From: CAYRNR01 sp964425605
GTDB taxonomy: Bacteria > Myxococcota_A > UBA796 > UBA9615 > CAYRNR01
DNA: 64,000 bases
Assembly (NCBI GenBank): GCA_964425605.1
Contig: CAYRNR010000004.1
Coordinates: 1 to 64,000 of the forward strand
Reading direction: 5' to 3'
Shown here piece by piece: positions 49,070 through 57,099 of this stretch. Under the pieces are notes generated by a model. The model had not been told where the DNA came from. It was given only the letters and a program-made list of their open reading frames with translations, and did not search any database. The translations under genes were made by a program, and so were the position numbers. Positions within the stretch are counted from its first letter, which is position 1, and every line of letters starts with the position of its first letter.

Positions 49070-50194
49070 GTGAGCCAGATGGCCCCGATGAAGATGGAGC
49101 TGGCGTTGACCCACCGCTGCAACCTGCGGTGCGCGTACTGCTACGCGGGGGCCAAGTCGGACCGGACGATGTCGCTGGACACGGCGCGCAAGGCGCTGGA
49201 CCTGGCGTTCGACCACCCGCACGAGCAGGTCCGGATCGCGCCGTTCGGCGGTGAGCCGCTGATGGAGGCGGCGCTGGTGGATGCGATCGCGGCCGAGGCG
49301 AGGCAGCGCGCGGAGGGGGCTGGCAAGAAGGTCCGTTTCACGATGACCACCAACGGGACGCTGCTCACACACGAGAACCTGGAGATGCTCGCGCGGCACG
49401 GCTTCCGCGTCGTCGTCAGCCTCGACGGGGATCGAGGGGCGCAGGACGCGGCGCGGCGGTTCGCAGACGGGTCGAGCTCGTTCGAGGCGGTGATCGCGGG
49501 CCTCGAGCGAGCGCGGGCGGTGCTGGGCACGCGCCGGACGATCTCCGTGGTCCATCCGGGCAACGTGCGGCGCATGGCCGAGTCCTTCGAATGCCTCGTT
49601 TCGCTGGGTGTGAACCAGCTGTCGTTCTCCATCGACTACTCGGCGGACTGGACCGACGAGGATCTGGCCGCGCTGAGAGAGGGCTTCGAGGGCATCACCG
49701 ATCGGGTCATCGCGAGACACCGGGAGGGGCAGGCGATCGTGGTGCGGCCGCTGCACGGCAAGATCCGGCGGCGCATTCGCGACCAACGGCTGCCCACGAC
49801 ACGCTGTCGTTTCGGGCTCGGTGAGTTCGCCGTCGCGCCGTCGGGGCGGCTGTATCCCTGCGAGCGCCTCATCGGAGCCGACGGACCCGCGGAGCAGGAG
49901 CTGGCCATCGGCCACGTGGACCGGGGCCTCGATTTGCCCGGGGTCCACGCCCTGCGCGGGTGCAAGAATCGTCGTCGGGAGGAGTGCGCGTCTTGCAGTG
50001 TCAGCGACCAGTGCATGTGGTGGTGCGGATGCGTCAACCACGTTCTCACCGGCCGTGTGGACGGCGTCAGCGGCACCCTGTGCGAGACCGAGCAGATCGC
50101 CATCGCCGCGGCAGACCGGCTCGCCGCGACCCTCGCTGGCGAGCGCAACGAGGCGTTCCTGAAGACCCACTACCTCGGTCGCGAGCCGAGGTGA
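49070..50194 (+). CDS. Radical SAM/SPASM peptide-modifying enzyme
   Basis: This 374-residue cytosolic enzyme has the radical SAM cluster motif Cys17-x3-Cys21-x2-Cys24 (CNLRCAYCYAG) and the SAM-contacting FGGEPLME. The C-terminal SPASM-type region binds auxiliary iron-sulfur clusters: TRCRFGLGEFAVAPSGRLYP followed by CERL, then CKNRRREECASCSVSDQC and MWWCGC. This places it with the sulfatase-maturase and RiPP-maturase group, which modify peptides or proteins. The gene 13 bp downstream encodes a Tat-type lipoprotein and is the obvious substrate candidate. No sulfatase or known RiPP precursor is nearby. The GTG at 49070 was chosen; in-frame ATGs follow at 49079 and 49088. Confidence 0.88.
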   Translation: MSQMAPMKMELALTHRCNLRCAYCYAGAKSDRTMSLDTARKALDLAFDHPHEQVRIAPFGGEPLMEAALVDAIAAEARQRAEGAGKKVRFTMTTNGTLLTHENLEMLARHGFRVVVSLDGDRGAQDAARRFADGSSSFEAVIAGLERARAVLGTRRTISVVHPGNVRRMAESFECLVSLGVNQLSFSIDYSADWTDEDLAALREGFEGITDRVIARHREGQAIVVRPLHGKIRRRIRDQRLPTTRCRFGLGEFAVAPSGRLYPCERLIGADGPAEQELAIGHVDRGLDLPGVHALRGCKNRRREECASCSVSDQCMWWCGCVNHVLTGRVDGVSGTLCETEQIAIAAADRLAATLAGERNEAFLKTHYLGREPR

Positions 50195-50207
50195 CGGAGA
50201 GTGAAGC

Positions 50208-50816
50208 ATGAGGGATCCCAAACCCCTGAAGCAGTACCGCAAGCCCGACATCCCCACCCTCGAGGAGCTCCTCGAGGACCTCGGGACGCCCCGTCGCCGG
50301 TTCCTGGTCCTGGCCGGCGCTGGCGCCGTGGCCGCGGCGGGCGGTGGGCTGCTGGCAGCGTGCGGCCCCGGCAACGACGATGACGACAACGACAGCGCCG
50401 GCGACGACGACAGCGCCCCGGGCGACGACGACGACGACAGCACGCCGTGGGACGACGACGACGGGGGGATCGACGCGGACGACGACGACACCAGCGGGCC
50501 CCAGGAGTGCCGGCTCCCCCAGAAGGGGGATCACCAGATGGCCATCGCCGGTGGGGATTCGCTGACGTACTCGGTGGCCGCGATGGTCACCGACTGGTCG
50601 GTGGTCAACTACCTGCACGACAACGAGGCCCTGGCCTTCGAGGTCCTCGACGGGATCCTGGCCAAGTTCGACTGCGCGACGCTCCCCCACGCCGTCGTCG
50701 AGGTGAACGCCGACATGGCCGCGGCGCTCACCGATCTGATCCGCGACGTGGGCGGGCTCACGTGCAGCGTCTACGAGGTCGCCCTGACCGTCGTGGAATG
50801 CCTCCCGGCCGAGTAG
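50208..50816 (+). CDS. Tat-type lipoprotein, candidate radical SAM substrate
   Basis: The 202-residue protein starts 13 bp after the radical SAM gene, with GGAGA before the ATG. Residues 29-53 hold a twin-arginine signal (PRRRFLVLAGAGAVAAAGG) ending in a lipobox (LLAAC). Tat export means folding, and possibly cofactor or modification steps, happen in the cytosol. An Asp-rich stalk of GDDDSAP and DDDDD units reaches residue 98. The final domain of about 100 residues has four Cys (QECRLP, KFDCATLP, GLTCSVY, VVECLPAE) and matches nothing I know. It is the only Tat-type signal I noticed among the exported proteins here. Modification by the adjacent enzyme is inference. Confidence 0.78.
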   Translation: MRDPKPLKQYRKPDIPTLEELLEDLGTPRRRFLVLAGAGAVAAAGGGLLAACGPGNDDDDNDSAGDDDSAPGDDDDDSTPWDDDDGGIDADDDDTSGPQECRLPQKGDHQMAIAGGDSLTYSVAAMVTDWSVVNYLHDNEALAFEVLDGILAKFDCATLPHAVVEVNADMAAALTDLIRDVGGLTCSVYEVALTVVECLPAE

Positions 50817-51178
50817 TGGACCGCGAGCAGCCCGCGGCAGGTGCCGACCGGCGGCTGGGTCGCGCGGACCTCACGCTCCTGGCCGCGAGCCTCTTCCTCG
50901 CCCTGGATCTGGTCGCGGCGGTGGTCCTCGTGACCCCGCGATTCCGGTCCATGTACGAGCCGTTCATGCGGGAGCTGCCGGAGCTGACCGCGCTGGTGCT
51001 CTCGTGGTGGTTCCCCGTCGTGACGATCCTGGCGTGTGGCTCGGCGACGGGCCTCGCGCTGGCGGTGATTCGCCCGCCCAGGTGGCGTCGGATGGTGATG
51101 GCGCTGGCCGCGTCCGGACTGCTCGCGTCGATCCTGGTGTACTTCCTGGGGCTGTATCTGCCTGTCGTGCCGCTGTGA
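50816..51178 (+). CDS. Small membrane protein in the radical SAM operon
   Basis: The 120-residue protein has three hydrophobic segments: LTLLAASLFLALDLVAAVVL, LVLSWWFPVVTILACGSATG and MVMALAASGLLASILVYFLG. The GTG start at 50816 overlaps the preceding stop by one base (TAGTG), suggesting translational coupling. An ATG at 50798 would add six residues and overlap by 19 bases. No family is recognised. Position in the operon suggests a role in holding or exporting the Tat lipoprotein, or in signalling its state, but the sequence alone does not show this. Confidence 0.68.
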   Translation: MDREQPAAGADRRLGRADLTLLAASLFLALDLVAAVVLVTPRFRSMYEPFMRELPELTALVLSWWFPVVTILACGSATGLALAVIRPPRWRRMVMALAASGLLASILVYFLGLYLPVVPL

Positions 51179-51185
51179 CGAGCCG

Positions 51186-54100
51186 TCAACACCCGTTCCC
51201 CGGGTACACCATCTCGTCCTGATCGTCGCAGTCCAGCCCCAGGCCAGGGTACAGGCCGTGGTCGTATTCACCGGGCTGCCACCAGGAATCGTACCCGTCG
51301 TGATCCAGGTCCCAGGTGGACGCCCCCGCGCCACCGAAGGCGCCCATGTCCGAGGTGGTGCCGTCGGGATCGAGCTCGGCGGGATCGCCCGCGTCGATGA
51401 GGGACGACGCGAGGGATAGGTGCAGGTCCCAGTCGAGGGGATCGGCCGGCGCGACGTCCACGAAGAGGGGGTCCACGGCCACGTTGCCGTCGGTGCCGGT
51501 AGGATCGGTCATGTTGGCGTAGTCGTCGGGCGTGTTGTCCCAGGCGTCGCAGTAGGTCACCAGCGCGGCGCCTCCCTCGCGGTACATGCCGCCGCCATCG
51601 TTGGCGGAATTGCCGTACAGGACGGTGTGGGTCACCGAGGTTTCGATGATGCCCGGATTGTCCATCGACGACAGGATGGCGCCCCCCGTGCCGGCGGACT
51701 CGTTGGCCGCCAGCACGGTGTTGTCGATGCTCGCGAGGAGCTCTCCGCCGAACTGGTACAGGTTGTACAGGTACATCCCGCCGCCGCCGCTGGAAGCCTC
51801 GTTTCCCGCGATGATCGCGTGATCGAGGTTGAAGATGGTGTCGCCGGTGTCGTTGTAGACGGCCAGGCCGCCGCCCAGGTCGGCCCGGTTGTCCGAGAGC
51901 CAGATGTGCGACAGATCCACTTCGCAGTCGGCTCCTGACCAGTCGCCGATCTCCAGGCTGATCCCCCCGCCGAAGGTGCCGGCCTCGTTACCGATCGCCA
52001 CGAGCTGATCCGCGGTCACGTACAGGTCGCCGCCGTACACCCTGGTGGCCAGGCCGCCGCCCTCATCACCGGCGACGTTGTCCTCGAATCGGACGTCGAT
52101 CATGTCGAGGAAGGAGTTGGCGATGTGGTCGGTGTACAGGCGTATCCCCCCTCCGTACTGCACCGCGGTGTTTCCCTGAACGGTCACGCGCTCGAGCAAC
52201 ACCATGGTCGCCATCTGGGTGACCATGTCGCCGATGTACGCGCCACCTCCGTACTCGGCGTGGTTGTCCATCAGGGCCACGTCCGTCATGGCGAGGTTGA
52301 TGGCGCCTCCGGAGCCGACCTTCGACACGTAGAGCCCCCCGCCCGTGGTAGCCGACTCGTTGGACTCCACCGTGACGCCTTGGAGGATGGGACGCACCGT
52401 GGTCAGGGCGGCACTGGCGTAGGCCAGCGCGGCGATCCCGCCCCCGTGGTGTCCCGATGCGTTCTCGGTCACGACGACATCGACCAACGTCGGTGTGATC
52501 GTGGTGGCCGGTCCGGCGTAGATGTTCAGCCCGCCCCCGTACAGCTCCGCGTAGTTCTCCGAGAGGATAACGTCGGTCAGGGTGAGCTCCACCGAGCCGG
52601 ATCCGCTGGCCACGTGGATGCCGCCGCCGGAGTCCGCAGCCGTGTTGCCGTGGACCACGAGGCCGGTCAGCGTCGGGGAGGCATCGACGATGTAGATCCC
52701 GGCGCCGTCCACCGCCCCACCGCCCGTGATGGTGAATCCGCTGAGCACGGCGTCCGCGGTCTCCCCCTGGGCGATGGTGACCACCGGCCCGTTGCCGTTG
52801 CCGTCGATCACCGTGTTCTCGGCCCCTTCCATGCCGAACACGGTCACGTCCTTGCCCGAGAAGTCGACGAGTTCGAAATAGGTGCCCGCGCTCACGCAGA
52901 CGGCGTCGCCCGGCGAGGCCGCGTCGATGGCGTCCTGGATGGTGGCGTGGTCCACGGGAACGAGCAGGCCCTGACCGACCTGGGGATCGTCGTCGTCGCA
53001 GTCGCCGTCGCAGGACGTCGCGCCGTCGCCATCGTCGTCGACCAGGTTCAGGTCCGGATCGGTGTCGTCACAGTCGCCCTGGCAGACCGTGGTCCCATCG
53101 CCGTCGGCGTCCTCCTCCTGGGGATCGGCGACGCCGTCGCAGTCGTTGTCGGGCGCGCCGTCGCAGATCTCGGGCGCGCCGGGGTACACGCCGGCGTGGG
53201 TGTCGTCGCAGTCGCCGTCACAACCGCGGAATCCGTCGCCGTCGGCGTCGGCCTCGTCCGCGTTCAACCACCCGTTGCAGTCGTTGTCCAGGCCGTCGCA
53301 CACCTCCGGAGCGCCCGCGTACACGGTGGGATCCCCATCATCGCAGTCGCCGTCACAGACCCTCTGGTGATCCCCGTCCGCGTCGCTCTCGTCCACGGGC
53401 AGGAGGCCGTTGCAGTCGTTGTCCGCGCCGTCGCAGATCTCGGGCGCGCCGGGGTGGGTCGCCGGGTCGGAGTCGTCGCAATCGCTGGCGTCGTCGGTCG
53501 TGCCTGGAGGTGCGAAACACCGCAGGTAGGTCACCAGCGGATCGCCGTAGCCGTCCCCGTCTCCATCCTCGTGGAACAGGTTCAGTCCGACCACGCTCGC
53601 GTCGTCGTCGTCGATCAGTCCATCGCAGTCGTTGTCCACGAGATCGCAGACCTCGGTGTTGCCCTGGAAGTTGAGGGGCTCGCCATCGTCGCAGTCGCCG
53701 TCGCACGTGGACTGACCGTCGGCGTCCTCGTCCTCCGGATTGAGCGCGTTGTCTGCGTCGTCGCAGTCGCCGTCGCACGATGAGAAACCGTCGCCGTCCC
53801 CGTCCTCTGGCGTGAGGACCGCGTCCGCGTCGTCGCAATCGCCGTCGCACGTGGAGAAGCCGTCCCCATCGTCGTCGGCAGGGCTCAGCGAGCCGTCGGT
53901 ATCGTCGCAGTCGCCCTCGCACGCCATGAACCCGTCCGCGTCTCCGTCCAGCTCATCCACCGGGACGCTCCCGTCGCAGTCGGTGTCCAGGCCGTCGCAA
54001 GCTTCGGCCGCAGCCGGTGAGATCGCGGGATCGTCGTCGTCGCAGTCCCCACCACAGGTGTCGATCCCGTCCCCGTCGGCGTCCTCGAGGTTCAGCGCGG

Positions 54101-54572
54101 CGTCCGAGTCGTCGCAGTCCCCCTCGCACTCGGAAGCCCCGTCCACGTCTCCGTCCAGCTCGTCGTCGGCCAGGTATCCATCGCAGTCGGTGTCGACGCC
54201 GTCGCAGATCTCCTCGGCATCCGGGTGGACCGCTTCATCCCCGTCGTCGCAGTCCCCGTCGTACTCGGCGAAGCCGTCGCCGTCGTCGTCCACGCACAGG
54301 GTCGCCGCTGCACATCCGTCGTCTGCGCAATCGACCAGCCCGTCCTGGTCGTTGTCCACACCGTCGTCGCACTCCCCGGCCTCGTCCCCTTCGATCTCGG
54401 TCGGGCCCGTGTCGTCGTCATCGCCGGTGTCGTCGTCGTCGGCCGAGGTGTCGTCGTCGTCCCCGGGAGCGGACGTGTCGTCGTCCCCGGCGGTGTCGTC
54501 ATCCCCCTGGGGGCACCCTCCCAGCACGAGCAGGAACCCGACGACGAAGGACATGTAGATGACTCTGGGCAT
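51186..54572 (-). CDS. MopE plus right-handed beta-helix lipoprotein
   Basis: The 1128-residue lipoprotein (lipobox LLVLGGC) starts at an ATG after a G-rich tract; a GTG two codons upstream is possible. After the acidic stalk and GECDDGVDNDQDGLVDCADD come about 12 MopE repeats to residue 530. The right-handed beta-helix runs from about 540 (VPVDHATIQDAIDAASPGDA) to 1090, with coils like NTAADSGGGIHVASGSG. The cap reads DHDGYDSWWQPGEYDHG and ends YPGNGC. Such helices occur in polysaccharide lyases and adhesins. No catalytic signature is seen, so binding is more likely. The truncated gene at 29580-32066 is a close relative. It converges with the radical SAM operon, 7 bp away. Confidence 0.88.
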   Translation of the reverse strand: MPRVIYMSFVVGFLLVLGGCPQGDDDTAGDDDTSAPGDDDDTSADDDDTGDDDDTGPTEIEGDEAGECDDGVDNDQDGLVDCADDGCAAATLCVDDDGDGFAEYDGDCDDGDEAVHPDAEEICDGVDTDCDGYLADDELDGDVDGASECEGDCDDSDAALNLEDADGDGIDTCGGDCDDDDPAISPAAAEACDGLDTDCDGSVPVDELDGDADGFMACEGDCDDTDGSLSPADDDGDGFSTCDGDCDDADAVLTPEDGDGDGFSSCDGDCDDADNALNPEDEDADGQSTCDGDCDDGEPLNFQGNTEVCDLVDNDCDGLIDDDDASVVGLNLFHEDGDGDGYGDPLVTYLRCFAPPGTTDDASDCDDSDPATHPGAPEICDGADNDCNGLLPVDESDADGDHQRVCDGDCDDGDPTVYAGAPEVCDGLDNDCNGWLNADEADADGDGFRGCDGDCDDTHAGVYPGAPEICDGAPDNDCDGVADPQEEDADGDGTTVCQGDCDDTDPDLNLVDDDGDGATSCDGDCDDDDPQVGQGLLVPVDHATIQDAIDAASPGDAVCVSAGTYFELVDFSGKDVTVFGMEGAENTVIDGNGNGPVVTIAQGETADAVLSGFTITGGGAVDGAGIYIVDASPTLTGLVVHGNTAADSGGGIHVASGSGSVELTLTDVILSENYAELYGGGLNIYAGPATTITPTLVDVVVTENASGHHGGGIAALAYASAALTTVRPILQGVTVESNESATTGGGLYVSKVGSGGAINLAMTDVALMDNHAEYGGGAYIGDMVTQMATMVLLERVTVQGNTAVQYGGGIRLYTDHIANSFLDMIDVRFEDNVAGDEGGGLATRVYGGDLYVTADQLVAIGNEAGTFGGGISLEIGDWSGADCEVDLSHIWLSDNRADLGGGLAVYNDTGDTIFNLDHAIIAGNEASSGGGGMYLYNLYQFGGELLASIDNTVLAANESAGTGGAILSSMDNPGIIETSVTHTVLYGNSANDGGGMYREGGAALVTYCDAWDNTPDDYANMTDPTGTDGNVAVDPLFVDVAPADPLDWDLHLSLASSLIDAGDPAELDPDGTTSDMGAFGGAGASTWDLDHDGYDSWWQPGEYDHGLYPGLGLDCDDQDEMVYPGNGC

Positions 54573-54596
54573 GGCCACCCCCCCACTTCGCAGCCG

Positions 54597-54605
54597 AGGA
54601 TACCA
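54597..54605 (-). promoter_or_regulatory. Extended -10-like element of the beta-helix lipoprotein
   Basis: TGGTATCCT on the minus strand, 24 nt before the ATG at 54572 (context CGTGGTATCCTCGGC). It matches the elements of lipoproteins A-C. Confidence 0.5.
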
Positions 54606-54659
54606 CGGTGCCGGCGGAATCCACTCGACCGGGGTGCAGCCGGCGCCTGCATGGGTGGA

Positions 54660-56510
54660 TCAGTAGCCCAGGCCGTACCCATACGGATACAGCGGAGGAT
54701 CACTCTCGTAGTCCGGATCGCCGACGTTGATGGGGATCTGGTCCATGGAGCGGGGCCAGGTGTGGCTCAGCTTGCCGGTGGGGGCGGCGTCGCCGAACAG
54801 GACGTCGGCCACGCCGGCGCCCTCGGTGCCGGGGAGCCAGGCGGCGATCCAGGAGTCGGCGGTGGTGGGGTCGATGATCAGGGGGCGACCGGAGATCAGC
54901 ACGACCACCACGGGGATGCCGGCGTCGCGCGCCGCGGCGATGGCGTCCCGGTCCTGGGGCGCCAGGGTCAGATCGGCGCGGTCGCCCTTCCACTCGGCGT
55001 AGGGCTCCTCGCCCGCGACCACCACGGCGACGTCGTGACCGGCGCCGCCGGTGCCGTCGGGGCTGTGGGTGATCCGGTCGGGGTGGCCCGCCTGGAGGGC
55101 GGAATCCCGGAGTGCCTGGAGGATCGTGGTGCCCTCGGCCTCGGCTCCCCGGCCCTGCCAGCCCAGGGTCCAGCCGCCGCACTGGCGGCCCAGGTCGTCG
55201 GCCGCGCGGCCGGCGACGAGGATGCGGGCGCCCCTGTCGAGGGGGAGGACGGATCGCTCGTTCTGCAGAAGGACCAGGGATCGCTGGACGGCCTCGCGGG
55301 CGAGGGCCCGGTGCTCGGGGGTGCCGAGCCCCTCTTCGGCCGACGATACGGCCGCATCGTCGTCGAGCATCCCCATCTCGCACTTCACGGCCAGGATGCG
55401 CCCCACCGCGTCGTCGATCCGCTCCAGCGAGATGTCTCCGGCCTCGGCCGCCTCGCCCAGCGCGCGCAGCAGGTCGGGCCAGTGGGTGGGCTCCATGAGC
55501 ATGTCGATGCCGGCGTTGGCCGCGGCGGCGGCCTGCCGCTGCAGGGAACCCCCGAGCTCCCGGTGGCCCTCCCAGTCGGACAGCACGATCCCGCCGAAGC
55601 CCAGCTCGTCGCGCAGGAAGCCGGTGACGAGCTCGCGGCTGCCGTGCACCTTGCGCCCGCGGACGCTGTTGAACGAGATCATGACCGAGCCCGCGCCGGC
55701 GGCGAGGGCGGGCCGGAACGGGTCCACGGCCAGGGCACGAAACGGCGCCTCGTCCAGGCGAACGTCGCCTCGATCGAGCAGGCCGTCCGGCATCGGCGAG
55801 GTGCCGTACAGCGTGGCGCCGTCCCCGGCGAAGTGCTTGGCCGTGGCCAGCACGGACGTGGGGCTCAACGTGGGTCCCTGGAGGCCCCGGACCACGGCGG
55901 CGCCGAGCTCGCCGGCCAGCGCAGGATCCTCTCCGAACGCCTCGTAGGTCCGGCCCCAGCGTTCGTCGCGCGCCGCGGCGACCACGGGCGAGAACGTCCA
56001 GTCGATGCCGGTGCTGCGGACCTCGGCCGCCGTGGCTGCGGCGATCCGCTCCACCAGGGCGGGATCCCGGGTGCAGCCGAGGCCGATGTTGTGGGGGAAG
56101 ACCACAGCGCCCCTCACGCTGGCGTGGCCGTGGACCGCGTCGATGCCGTACAGCAGCGGGACGCCCAGGCGACTCTCGAGGGCGGCCGCGTGCAGCCCAT
56201 CGACCGTCCGACGCCAGTCGTCCGGCCCGGCCCCGTTGGTGGGGAAGGAATCTCCGCCGCTGAGGACCGCGCCCAGCGAGTGGGTCGCCACGAGCCCCGG
56301 CGAATCGCGCACGGTGGACAGGTCCGCCATGGTCATCTGGCCGACCTTCTCCGCCAGCGTCATCTCGACAACCAACGCCGTCGCTCGATCCGCGCAGCTG
56401 GCGGCGGGATCCGCGGATGCTGTACCTCCCCATGTCAGATGCGAGACGAGGAGCAGGCCGAACCCCGCGGCAGCGAGTCGAGCGCGGTTCGTCGTCGTGA
56501 TCTCGGTCAC
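54660..56510 (-). CDS. Glycoside hydrolase family 3 beta-glucosidase
   Basis: The 616-residue enzyme has a Sec signal (LLLVSHLTWGGTASA) and a GTG start at 56510 following GGGAGGGAAC. It has the two GH3 domains: the TIM barrel with LGVPLLYGIDAVHGHASV, the KHFAGDG block and the nucleophile Asp312 in FGGIVLSDWEGHRELGG, then the alpha/beta sandwich ending in the typical YPYGYGLGY. It lacks the fibronectin-like extra domain. Family members release terminal glucose from beta-glucans or cellodextrins in the periplasm or outside. It is divergent from yqeY. It may act with the GH5 enzyme in glycan use, although the two are 9 kb apart. Confidence 0.9.
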   Translation of the reverse strand: MTEITTTNRARLAAAGFGLLLVSHLTWGGTASADPAASCADRATALVVEMTLAEKVGQMTMADLSTVRDSPGLVATHSLGAVLSGGDSFPTNGAGPDDWRRTVDGLHAAALESRLGVPLLYGIDAVHGHASVRGAVVFPHNIGLGCTRDPALVERIAAATAAEVRSTGIDWTFSPVVAAARDERWGRTYEAFGEDPALAGELGAAVVRGLQGPTLSPTSVLATAKHFAGDGATLYGTSPMPDGLLDRGDVRLDEAPFRALAVDPFRPALAAGAGSVMISFNSVRGRKVHGSRELVTGFLRDELGFGGIVLSDWEGHRELGGSLQRQAAAAANAGIDMLMEPTHWPDLLRALGEAAEAGDISLERIDDAVGRILAVKCEMGMLDDDAAVSSAEEGLGTPEHRALAREAVQRSLVLLQNERSVLPLDRGARILVAGRAADDLGRQCGGWTLGWQGRGAEAEGTTILQALRDSALQAGHPDRITHSPDGTGGAGHDVAVVVAGEEPYAEWKGDRADLTLAPQDRDAIAAARDAGIPVVVVLISGRPLIIDPTTADSWIAAWLPGTEGAGVADVLFGDAAPTGKLSHTWPRSMDQIPINVGDPDYESDPPLYPYGYGLGY

Positions 56511-56543
56511 GTTCCCTCCCTTTCCGTTGTCTGCACATCCTAC

Positions 56544-56572
56544 CTGGCAGGCCGTCCGAGGACGCGTATACT
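56544..56572 (+). promoter_or_regulatory. Candidate promoter of yqeY
   Basis: CTGGCA at 56544-56549 and TATACT at 56567-56572 with a 17-nt spacer, 19 nt before the ATG at 56592. CGGAGGTGCCC supplies the ribosome-binding site. Confidence 0.45.
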
Positions 56573-56591
56573 CCGCCGCTCGGAGGTGCCC

Positions 56592-57014
56592 ATGATCCAG
56601 GACGAGCTCAGGCAGAAATCCAAGGACGCCCTCAGGGCAGGCGACAAGGCCACGCGCCTCGCGCTGTCGAGCATCCTCGGCAAGTTCGGCGAGGCCGAGA
56701 AGTCCAAGGGCTTCGACGGATGGACCGAGGACGCGCAGCGCACCCTGGTCGCCAGCCACGTCAAGGGGCTGCGCCAGGCGGTCGATCAGATGAAGACCGG
56801 ACCGATCGTCGAGCAGTACCGCATGGAGATCGCCCTGCTGGAACCCTACCTGCCGCAGCTGCTGGACGAGGCCGCGACGCGGGCCCTGGTCGAGCCGCTG
56901 GCCGCCAACGCGCGCGCCCTGGGCCAGTTCATGGGCCTGGTGATGAAGGAGCACAAGGGCAAGGTGGACCCGGTGCTCGTGCGCAAGATCGGCGGGGAGC
57001 TGGGGCTGAAGTAG
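56592..57014 (+). CDS. yqeY: GatB/YqeY domain protein
   Basis: The 140-residue protein matches the YqeY family along its whole length: IQDELRQKSKDALRAGDKAT, LRLA-type helix LALSSILGKFGEAEK, and the C-terminal GxxMGxVM..HKGKVDP block (GQFMGLVMKEHKGKVDPVLV). YqeY resembles the tail domain of the GatB amidotransferase subunit that binds tRNA; its own function is not settled. The start is the ATG at 56592 after GGAGG. Much longer upstream open frames are antisense shadows of the GH3 and MopE genes. It is a conserved housekeeping-type gene with its own promoter. Confidence 0.92.
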   Translation: MIQDELRQKSKDALRAGDKATRLALSSILGKFGEAEKSKGFDGWTEDAQRTLVASHVKGLRQAVDQMKTGPIVEQYRMEIALLEPYLPQLLDEAATRALVEPLAANARALGQFMGLVMKEHKGKVDPVLVRKIGGELGLK

Positions 57015-57056
57015 GCGCCCGACCCGGGCCGAGGTGTGTCACCTACCCCGCGAGGG

Positions 57057-57065
57057 TGGTATCTT
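57057..57065 (+). promoter_or_regulatory. Extended -10-like element of the kinase gene
   Basis: TGGTATCTT, 34 nt before the TTG at 57100, followed by GTGCC as before the mtfA-like gene. Confidence 0.4.
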
Positions 57066-57099
57066 GTGCCACTGACCGAAGTGTCACGGGGGGCACACG

